Assembly: GCA_029548715.1 (NCBI GenBank)
Contig: JAKPMW010000247.1
Location: 1-7,517 of the forward strand
DNA: 7,517 nt
Reading direction: 5' to 3'
Source: Spirochaetota bacterium
GTDB taxonomy: Bacteria; Spirochaetota; JAGLSM01; JAKPMW01
The notes below the pieces were generated by a model. The model was given only the letters and a program-made list of their open reading frames with translations, was not told the DNA's origin and did no database searches. The number at the start of each line of letters is the position of its first letter. Within the stretch, counting starts at the first letter, position 1. Below are positions 1 to 5,341 of the stretch, piece by piece. The position numbers and the translations under genes are program-made.

Positions 1-130
1 TGATTTCACGCAGGACCTCTTCCTTGGAGATGCTGTCGGTCTTTCGTTCGTAGCTGGATGAACAGGCTCCGGCAGCAAGGACCGTCAGTATTGCGAGGGA
101 CACGATCCAGCCCGCATGACGCCTTCGCAA
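1..130 (-). CDS. Putative lipoprotein, N-terminal part only
   Basis: This is the beginning of an open frame that leaves the window at its left edge. Only about 43 residues are visible. They show a basic start (RRRH), a hydrophobic stretch IVSLAILTVLAAGA and then Cys-Ser-Ser-Ser, which is a classic lipoprotein signal peptide with the lipidated Cys encoded at 62-64. After the Cys come the polar residues SYERKTDSISKEEVLREI. No ATG exists in this frame. The TTG at 128-130 is my choice because it places the arginines directly before the hydrophobic core, but there is no clear Shine-Dalgarno before it. A GTG at about 104-106 is an alternative that would lose the charged n-region. The frame is continuous back to the TAA of the preceding gene at 182-184, so coupled translation is possible. 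The function is not recognisable; the product would be anchored in the inner or outer membrane. Confidence 0.6.
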   Translation of the reverse strand, partial: MRRRHAGWIVSLAILTVLAAGACSSSYERKTDSISKEEVLREI

Positions 131-181
131 CGGTGCGGGCAGTCTGTCGTGATGTGTCGCTATGACGCTTCGGTTGGGGGA

Positions 182-597
182 TTAGTCACGGATGCCGCCC
201 GCCTTGAGGAAGGACAAGAGCTCATCTTCACTCATGGACAGGCCCTCGATCCGGAGAAGTTTTTCGTGCAGCTCGCCGCTGGAACCGGTCTCGACCCCGC
301 GTGAGCGGGCTTCGCCGGCGGCGCTTCGCTCGTCAAGCAGACCACGGGCCGAGGCTGCGGTTACACTCGCGGATGCCCGTGAGCGGGCATGCAGACGTGC
401 TTCTGTGGAGGCACTCCCCAGAAGGGAGACCCGCTCGCCCGGGGGTCGGCACTCCGGGAAACACCGCCAACTGTGTTGATGAGAATATCGCCCGACCAGT
501 TGAGCAAGGTCGGGGTCAGATGCAGGCCCAGGAGGCCGAATACCAGTGTGACCCCCAGAACCAGAAGGCACATGATGGAGCGGGTACTCATTTTCAT
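182..597 (-). pseudogene. Small membrane-anchored protein, frame broken at a C5 run
   Basis: Two frames together make one plausible gene. Translation starts at ATG 595-597, with AAAGGA 8 bases upstream (606-611). The first 51 residues contain a basic start (MKMSTR) and one hydrophobic segment at about residues 8-29. The frame then becomes implausible and stops at about 361. The -1 frame carries a coherent continuation that ends SEDELLSFLKAGGIRD at TAA 182-184. The switch fits the run of five C on the coding strand (plus 441-445): a sixth C, or a -1 slip of the ribosome on CCC, would read Ala-Asp-Pro-Pro-Gly-Glu and give a 138-residue protein. The middle part is rich in Ala, Arg, Ser and Glu and contains ARSR twice, encoded by an 11-bp direct repeat 78 bases apart (300-310 and 378-388). 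I do not recognise the family. It lies 28 bases after the lipoprotein gene, so it is probably in the same operon. A sequencing error is the simplest explanation of the break. Confidence 0.65.
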
Positions 598-625
598 GCA
601 GGATGTCCTTTAATGGCAGATGACT

Positions 626-1144
626 TTACTCGTGGACGGTGAGGGATTTGATCTCGTAAAACCATGTCAGATCCTTCGGCATTGGCAGATCGGAAGCAGG
701 ATTTTTTGTCCGGCGGACCTCGGCCACCCAGCCCTGGCGGGTGAAACGGGCAAAGATGCGCATGGGGCCTGGATGATCGGCGTTGGTGGCGGGAGCGGCC
801 AGCTCGAAGAACCGCTCCATGCGCATGTTCGTCATTGCAGGCCGGTTAGCGGGAACGGGCTGCCCGTCATGCATGCGCCTGACAACACGCCCGTCCCTGA
901 CTTCGACTTCCCAGTTTCCTGCCACGGGGGTGAATGCTCCGTAGCGAAAGTGCATGGTGTAATGCCTGGGCCGGATTTCGTTCCAGGTTTTCAGGGCCTC
1001 GCGGTAGTCGGCGGCGATTTCGCTGGCCGAGCTGCGCTCGGGGAAGAGCTCTCCACTTTGTCTGACTTCATTGGAGCAGGCTGCCAGAACAAGGACGGCC
1101 AGGCCTGTCAGGCATGCAAGGCGCAGGGGGCAGGGTGTTTTCAT
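626..1144 (-). CDS. Lipoprotein with DUF6174-like domain
   Basis: The gene encodes a 172-residue lipoprotein. I start it at ATG 1142-1144 because this puts a basic n-region (MKTPCPLR), a hydrophobic core and a lipobox LAAC (residues 20-23) at the N terminus, with a GAGGAG ribosome site about 11 bases upstream. The open frame extends further up to 1333, but that part has no signal-like features and overlaps the intergenic region. The mature part resembles the DUF6174 fold by pattern: a helix with W54, the strand HYTMHFRYG, the strand pair WEVEVRDGRVVRR, a helix MRMERFFELA that matches the family's 'LF' helix, then ARFTRQGWVAEVRR and a terminal strand. The function of that family is unknown to me. 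The family's usual paired cysteines are absent here. It follows the M6 protease gene by 178 bases and precedes the frameshifted gene by 28. Confidence 0.75.
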   Translation of the reverse strand: MKTPCPLRLACLTGLAVLVLAACSNEVRQSGELFPERSSASEIAADYREALKTWNEIRPRHYTMHFRYGAFTPVAGNWEVEVRDGRVVRRMHDGQPVPANRPAMTNMRMERFFELAAPATNADHPGPMRIFARFTRQGWVAEVRRTKNPASDLPMPKDLTWFYEIKSLTVHE

Positions 1145-1322
1145 CGTGACGGTATCTCCTCTTGACTGTAGTGTATGGCGTTTTTGCAAACCGCCGGCAG
1201 TGCTCTCAAAATGGTACTCATCCCGGACCGTGTCCTGACAGGGGCCTGCCTGCGGGAGTACTGCGGCAGAGCCCCGTACAGATGGCCCCGGTGCGATCCT
1301 CTCTGGTCGGGAGACGCGAGCG
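1145..1322. other. Intergenic region between M6 protease and lipoprotein genes
   Basis: This gap of 178 bases holds no supportable gene. It contains the lipoprotein's ribosome site at 1156-1161 and an imperfect hairpin at 1241-1275. I looked for a sigma70-type promoter for the lipoprotein gene. TTGAGA and TACACT boxes exist but are separated by 28 bases, so I do not call one. The downstream genes may depend on the protease promoter. Confidence 0.5.
1241..1275 (-). other. Imperfect hairpin downstream of the protease gene
   Basis: On the transcribed strand GGGGCTCTGCCGC can fold back on CGCAGGCAGGCCCC with a bulge and a short loop. It lies about 50 bases after the protease stop codon. It has no following U-run, so it is not a standard intrinsic terminator. 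It might slow or process the transcript, or protect its 3' end. The function is unproven. Confidence 0.3.
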
Positions 1323-3032
1323 TTATGGGACATGGCAGATGAAACTCATGACGGAGCCGGATGGGCTGATGGAAGACAGGCCGGCAGCGGAAAGACGGGT
1401 GCCACTGCTGGACCATGGTGCCGCACTGGCTGTATGCCAGAAACTGGCGGGTCGGGTCTCCGCGGTAAATGAGCGCGAGACGAAGAGGTCCTCCTGCCGT
1501 CCGCTGTCTGAATACTCCACAGTCCCGGCAGCCAGATCCCGTCCCTTCCATAACATGTTGTCGTTGTCGGCCTCGACGATTGTGACACCATGGATCCGGT
1601 TGGCTCCGTCGTTGACGGTATTGTAACCGACAGTTGCGTTGTACACCTCCTGATGGATCCGGGTGATCAAAAGCCCGCTCCCGGGCAGGTATTCAGTCCA
1701 GGTTCCGCTGATTCGCTGTTTGTTTTCGACGATATAGCCCTGTTTGTTGGCGGTATCTCCCAGCGGTATGGCCAGGGCGGTCCGGGAGGATTCGATATCG
1801 CTGAGGGAGACCTGGTAGGATGCACTGGCCCGGGGGAGCGGTTCCTCGTCATCCGAACAGCCGCCGAGGCCCGCAGAAAAAAGACACAGGAGCGAAAGCG
1901 AGATCCGCCCGGCCGAACGCCGGAGCCGGCGGCTGATGAGGATGACGCAGACGGTCAGGATGAGTGGGATGTCGCTGGAGTCGGCCGCATCAGCCTGGCC
2001 GGACGCTGTTCCTCCCTGATGCTGTGCCGTGAAGGAAGGCTGGTATCCTGAGCGGGTGGTGAGGGTTCCGCTTGCGGGGGCGTCCGTAAGCTGTACCCAG
2101 CCCAGGATATGGCGCTCCCATGCCAGAAGCGGCGCGGGGCGTGAACCATTTTTGCCCGGCCCCAGCCAGGCGCCGTTGGCCATGAGGGAAAACTGCCCGA
2201 CCCCCTGGGTGGCGTAGGTGGTATCATAGAGATCCGGCAGGCCGAGCTTGTGGACAAACTCGTGACAGAAGACGCCGATGGTGGAATCACCCGCCAGATC
2301 GTTGTATTCTGGCTGGATCGTGTAGGCGTCAATGGTTTTGTCGTCATAGGTACGGGGGCCGGTGCCGTCGCCGTTGTTTTTCCCTCCGGTGAGAGACCAG
2401 GCATGGGACCAGATGTGGTTTGCCACATCGCTGAATTCCTCACCCGGGCGGGCATGGATCACCATGACGACATCCACCTTGCCGTCATTGTCGTTATCGT
2501 AGAGCGCCCAGTTGATACCGGCCGCCTCGGCCTTGTCGATGGCCTCTCCGACAAGGGAGGCCGGTTTGGCATCAAAGTCGTTGATGTTTTGCCCATAATA
2601 CGCGGCGGTATTGGCGGCTTTACCGACCATGTGGACATCAATCGCGAGATCAAGGGTATTGCCCGACATGTCCGCAAAATATTTTTTCATGCTCAGGGGG
2701 GTCAGCGTTGATCCGTTAAAGAGATTGTTGTAAAAGGTCTGGCTGGACGCGGGCCTGAGATTGACATCACTGTATCCGATAACCAGGATCGGGATCCGGC
2801 GTGTTCCGCTTGAGGGAAAGATCCGTCCCGGAAGTGCCTCCCGGGTGCGGGTCTGATCGAGGGTTCGCATGTGCAGGGTCCGGCTGCGTGCTGCGAGGCG
2901 ATCCAGTGTCCCCTGGCGTGCATGCCTGAGGACAACATCCGGATGAGCGGGCATGGCTGCGAGGGAAGTCGCCAGCATGAGCAGGCTCACGACGGGAGTC
3001 AGGCGACAGAACAGGGATGATAGTAGCGACAT
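1323..3032 (-). CDS. Secreted M6 (immune inhibitor A-type) zinc metalloprotease with internal hydrophobic insert
   Basis: The 569-residue protein starts at ATG 3030-3032, which follows AAAGGA (3041-3046) by 8 bases and gives a signal peptide ending near SLAA at residues 23-26. The longer open frame up to 3116 begins upstream of the promoter and is not used. The zinc site HEFVHKLGLPD (residues 257-267) matches the M6 pattern HExxHxxGxxD, and the following LMANGAWLG and LLAWERHILGW are also typical. The C-terminal half of the domain is present too: GYIVENKQ, LPGSGLLITRIHQ, GVTIVEADNDN and the closing SPSGSVMSF. Between these halves lies an insert at about residues 337-402 with two hydrophobic stretches. 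The first (355-366) is followed by RRLRR; the second ends in LGGC at residues 389-392 and looks like a lipobox. DNDNDGKVD (179-187) resembles a calcium-binding loop. It is expected to act outside the inner membrane on proteins; substrates are unknown. Its own promoter lies directly upstream. Confidence 0.9.
   Translation of the reverse strand: MSLLSSLFCRLTPVVSLLMLATSLAAMPAHPDVVLRHARQGTLDRLAARSRTLHMRTLDQTRTREALPGRIFPSSGTRRIPILVIGYSDVNLRPASSQTFYNNLFNGSTLTPLSMKKYFADMSGNTLDLAIDVHMVGKAANTAAYYGQNINDFDAKPASLVGEAIDKAEAAGINWALYDNDNDGKVDVVMVIHARPGEEFSDVANHIWSHAWSLTGGKNNGDGTGPRTYDDKTIDAYTIQPEYNDLAGDSTIGVFCHEFVHKLGLPDLYDTTYATQGVGQFSLMANGAWLGPGKNGSRPAPLLAWERHILGWVQLTDAPASGTLTTRSGYQPSFTAQHQGGTASGQADAADSSDIPLILTVCVILISRRLRRSAGRISLSLLCLFSAGLGGCSDDEEPLPRASASYQVSLSDIESSRTALAIPLGDTANKQGYIVENKQRISGTWTEYLPGSGLLITRIHQEVYNATVGYNTVNDGANRIHGVTIVEADNDNMLWKGRDLAAGTVEYSDSGRQEDLFVSRSFTAETRPASFWHTASAAPWSSSGTRLSAAGLSSISPSGSVMSFICHVP
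1827..2024 (-). other. Internal insert in the M6 domain: anchor-like segment plus lipobox-like segment
   Basis: This in-frame segment of about 66 codons separates the catalytic half of the protease from its C-terminal half. It reads as a Gly/Ala/Asp/Ser linker, then IPLILTVCVILI followed by RRLRR, then SLSLLCLFSAGLGGC followed by the acidic stretch SDDEEP. The first part has the layout of a C-terminal sorting or anchor tail; the second has the layout of a lipoprotein signal peptide. There is no ATG, GTG or TTG codon in frame that would start a separate protein here. Boundaries are approximate and the interpretation is inference. Confidence 0.6.
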
Positions 3033-3062
3033 GGAGCGCGTCCTTTGAGGAAGGAATGCCCC

Positions 3063-3091
3063 ATCATACCACGGGAGGCCGGCTTTGTCCA
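3063..3091 (-). promoter_or_regulatory. Sigma70-type promoter of the M6 protease gene
   Basis: On the minus strand TGGACA (3086-3091) and TATGAT (3063-3068) are separated by 17 bases. Each differs from the consensus TTGACA and TATAAT at one position. The implied transcription start is near 3056, giving a leader of about 25 bases that contains the AAAGGA ribosome site. This marks the protease gene as the head of its own transcription unit, which could extend to the lipoprotein genes downstream. Confidence 0.65.
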
Positions 3092-3104
3092 AGCACACCG
3101 CGCA

Positions 3105-3128
3105 ACGCGTGCGCATGATACACGCGTG
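3105..3128. repeat. Paired ACGCGTG boxes upstream of the protease promoter
   Basis: ACGCGTG occurs at 3105-3111 and again at 3122-3128, 17 bases apart. Because ACGCGT is its own reverse complement, the pair also forms an inverted repeat (ACGCGTG with CACGCGT at 3121-3127). The boxes sit 14 bases upstream of the -35 element and after the barrel gene's stop codon. The position suits a regulator binding site; a transcript hairpin is possible, but no U-run follows. Confidence 0.4.
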
Positions 3129-3157
3129 AAACCCTGATCTTTATCCCGGATTGTTCC

Positions 3158-4462
3158 TCAAAACGCAATACGTGCCTGAAAATCCGCGGCCAGGTTTCTT
3201 CCCCGCAGGGTGTATTCACGCCCTTCGGGACCGATCGTGGCGTAGAGCATGGGGCTGAGGGTCAGGTCGTTGACCGGCTGCCAGCTTATCCCGCTGCTGA
3301 CGATCATCGAACCATCGACAAGATTGGCCATCAGATTGGCCTGGAATGTCATTGTGCTGTCCGGGAATTTGGCCACCGAAACAAACAGTGCCCCATACCA
3401 GCGCGAAAGCCAGTTCGGTGTCCAGGCATCATTGAGGTAGATGGCGGCACTCCGCAGGGGATCACCCAGCACATTGTCGCTGTACCCCGCCCCGTTGGCC
3501 ATCACTTCGGCCACAAGCTGGATCCGGTCATCAAGCTCCCAGTCAATTCCGCGCGAGAGGGTCAGTGAGGCCTGCGGGATCCAGTCCGAACGCCTGTCCT
3601 CTTCGATAACGCCCATTCCCTGTCGTGTGTAGCGTGGGGTGTTGCTTCCACGGGAGAGGGCACACTCCCCCTTGATGTCGAATCCAAGGAGGCGCGAGGA
3701 GAGTTCGAGTCCGTAGACGGGGACGAAGCCCTTTTTTCCCCAGGCGGTCAGGGCGAACTCGCTTCCACCCGCGACAAATTCGATTTTACCCGCGAGGGCC
3801 AGGTCCGATCCCGCGCGGGCATCGCCCGCATCGATCCAGGTGTAGAAGTTGAGTGTCGATCCAAAGGCGGCATGGGTCCGGATTCCGGTCGAGCCCTCAC
3901 GGCTCCTGTCCATGTCAAGAAAGTTTTTCTTTTCGTAATTAACCAGATCGACCGGGTTCCAGAAGTAGCTCCGCCCCCACTGCAGGACCTGCTTTCCTAT
4001 TCTGAAGGAGAGGCTGCCGGATGCGGCGAGGTCAATGAAGGCTTCCTTGATGGTCCAGCCGTAGGTGTTGGTTGTGCCTGGCCTGCTGCTGTCGGCCAGG
4101 CCCTGCGGTGTCTGCCAGAGCGAGACAGCCACAAGGCTTTTGATCCCCGAGGGGAGGCGGACATCCACCAGAAAGTCCCCTTCGAACAACTGACTCAGGC
4201 TGTTTGCCTGCTCTGCTGCGCCTTCAAACCAGGACTCGCTCATGGTGTAGGTGGTCCGGCTGCGCAGGATTCCGCTGGCCGAGACGCCCTTCTTGCCTGA
4301 ACCTGGAGTCAGCGACGCGTCAGTGATGCTTCCCCTGTCGATAATCATGGTATTTGTATTTGAAAATAACGCGGTTTCGTCGACCGCCTGGGCATGGATC
4401 TTCCCGGGGAGGCAGAAGCTTAGTCCGGCGAAGAGGGTACAGACGGAGATCCTGAGAGTCAT
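3158..4462 (-). CDS. Outer-membrane beta-barrel protein, DUF1302/porin-like
   Basis: The 434-residue protein has a signal peptide with likely cleavage after about residue 23-25 (KIHAQA) and ends in Phe, as barrel proteins recognised by the BAM machinery usually do. The body is a series of alternating strands with amphipathic patterns. The most distinctive part is residues 154-190, with RIGKQVLQWGR, YFWNPVDLVN and FLDMDRSREG. A 'GKQ...WGR...NP.D..N' motif of this type occurs in DUF1302-like and related barrels of diderm bacteria. The start at ATG 4460-4462 is supported by AAGGA at 4471-4475, 8 bases away. It follows the LolA-like gene by 101 bases. By context it would be the outer-membrane partner that receives or exports the cargo of the upstream transporter; a plain porin is the alternative. 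The cargo is unknown. Confidence 0.8.
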   Translation of the reverse strand: MTLRISVCTLFAGLSFCLPGKIHAQAVDETALFSNTNTMIIDRGSITDASLTPGSGKKGVSASGILRSRTTYTMSESWFEGAAEQANSLSQLFEGDFLVDVRLPSGIKSLVAVSLWQTPQGLADSSRPGTTNTYGWTIKEAFIDLAASGSLSFRIGKQVLQWGRSYFWNPVDLVNYEKKNFLDMDRSREGSTGIRTHAAFGSTLNFYTWIDAGDARAGSDLALAGKIEFVAGGSEFALTAWGKKGFVPVYGLELSSRLLGFDIKGECALSRGSNTPRYTRQGMGVIEEDRRSDWIPQASLTLSRGIDWELDDRIQLVAEVMANGAGYSDNVLGDPLRSAAIYLNDAWTPNWLSRWYGALFVSVAKFPDSTMTFQANLMANLVDGSMIVSSGISWQPVNDLTLSPMLYATIGPEGREYTLRGRNLAADFQARIAF

Positions 4463-4490
4463 GGCTCGGTTCCTTCGGGGTGAGGATGCT

Positions 4491-4534
4491 GACCGGGCTG
4501 GTATCGGGGCTGGGGAACAGCAGCCAGCCCGGTC
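4491..4534. repeat. Perfect 11-bp inverted repeat between carrier and barrel genes
   Basis: GACCGGGCTGG at 4491-4501 is exactly complementary to CCAGCCCGGTC at 4524-4534, with a 22-base loop. The loop contains a second GGGCTGG (4507-4513) that can pair with the same CCAGCCC (4524-4530), giving a shorter competing hairpin with a 10-base loop. No U-run follows on the minus strand, so a standard terminator is unlikely. It lies 15 bases beyond the barrel gene's ribosome site and could tune expression of barrel relative to carrier by attenuation or RNA processing. Confidence 0.5.
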
Positions 4535-4563
4535 GGGTACGGCACTGTCCGCTGCTGACTGCT

Positions 4564-5325
4564 TCAGCGGCTCAGGTTTTCGAGATAGGCCTTGGTAAAG
4601 ACGTGGGCCGGGATCGGGGCCAGTGAGATGCCCGAGATCTCAAGCAGGGTCCGGTCTCCCTTTTCGAATTCGTCAATGAAGAGGCCCTTGACGAGAAAGT
4701 ACTTGCCTCCGATTGTCGTGTAGTTGAGGTAGTAGGCCGTCTGCATCAGGGTGCCCGAGAGGGACCAGGACTGGACCTTGAGCGGAAGATACGTATCCCT
4801 CCGGACCCAGTAGACCTCACGCGGGTAGGTCACGTCATTGACCTTGGCGATGATCTCGATCCGGTAGACAGGAACATTCCCCAGCATCTCCTCCTGCACC
4901 ATCTCCCGGCCGTTGGAGACGGCGGTACGGTAGAGTTCGGAGAGCTTGCGTTTTTCAAAGTCTCCACCCTTGGCATCCGACCCGGCGATCGATTCGTCCC
5001 GGTTGATGTGCTGGAAGATGCGGGTGGCACTGCGGTACATCCAGAAATTGTCGCCGGTCTTGAGATACCCATTGCCCTTTTCCGAATTGGGTCCGGTCAT
5101 GACGATCAAAAACGAGTCATCCCGGTCCCGTCTGTAAAAGATGGCCTCGATGATCTTGGTTCCCGTCTTTGACTTTTGCTGGGTCAGCTTGACACGGCTG
5201 GTCAGGTCGGCCTGCAGGTCCTGGAGCCTGTCCAGCTCGCCGAGGATGGCAGCTCCCGAGGGAGCCGCGCTGAGTGCCGGTACGGTCAGGATCAGGGCAC
5301 ACAGCCCCAGAATCACTTTTTTCAT
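4564..5325 (-). CDS. LolA-like outer-membrane lipoprotein-sorting protein (periplasmic carrier)
   Basis: The 253-residue protein has a signal peptide MKKVILGLCALILTVPALSA with likely cleavage after residue 20. It has no lipobox, so the product should be a soluble periplasmic protein. The mature part follows the pattern of the 'outer membrane lipoprotein-sorting protein' family, which has a LolA/LolB fold: strands around EAIFYRRDRDDSFLIVMTG, the signature GNGYLKTGDNFWMY (85-98) followed by SATRIFQHI, then AGSDAKGGDFEKRKLSELY, and strands VPVYRIEIIAK, REVYWVRRDTYLPLKVQSW and KYFLVKGLFIDEF. Such proteins carry lipids or lipoproteins in a hydrophobic half-barrel. AAAGGA 7 bases before ATG supports the start. 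It sits only 16 bases after the permease gene, so the two are almost certainly co-transcribed and probably work together. It is not a close match to E. coli LolA, so I give no symbol. Confidence 0.88.
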   Translation of the reverse strand: MKKVILGLCALILTVPALSAAPSGAAILGELDRLQDLQADLTSRVKLTQQKSKTGTKIIEAIFYRRDRDDSFLIVMTGPNSEKGNGYLKTGDNFWMYRSATRIFQHINRDESIAGSDAKGGDFEKRKLSELYRTAVSNGREMVQEEMLGNVPVYRIEIIAKVNDVTYPREVYWVRRDTYLPLKVQSWSLSGTLMQTAYYLNYTTIGGKYFLVKGLFIDEFEKGDRTLLEISGISLAPIPAHVFTKAYLENLSR

Positions 5326-5341
5326 GGTATTGTCCTTTCGT

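Noticed and set aside
438..446. Classic X XXY YYZ programmed -1 frameshift heptamer
   Set aside because: The zero-frame sequence C CCC CGG does not fit the heptamer rule; only single-tRNA slippage on CCC would work, so an error or mutation is more likely.
620..1165. Plus-strand open frame of 181 codons
   Set aside because: It mirrors the lipoprotein gene on the opposite strand, which has the better start, lipobox and family pattern.
1157..1210. Possible promoter for the DUF6174-like lipoprotein (TTGAGA and TACACT)
   Set aside because: The boxes are 28 bases apart, too far for a sigma70 promoter, and no better pair was found.
3033..3116. Upstream extension of the M6 protease frame to an ATG at 3116
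   Set aside because: It would begin upstream of the promoter -10 box and hide the signal peptide; the ATG at 3030-3032 has a good ribosome site and signal sequence.
4491..4534. Intrinsic terminator between carrier and barrel genes
   Set aside because: The stem is strong, but no U-run follows on the transcribed strand and the loop is large, so I list it only as an inverted repeat.
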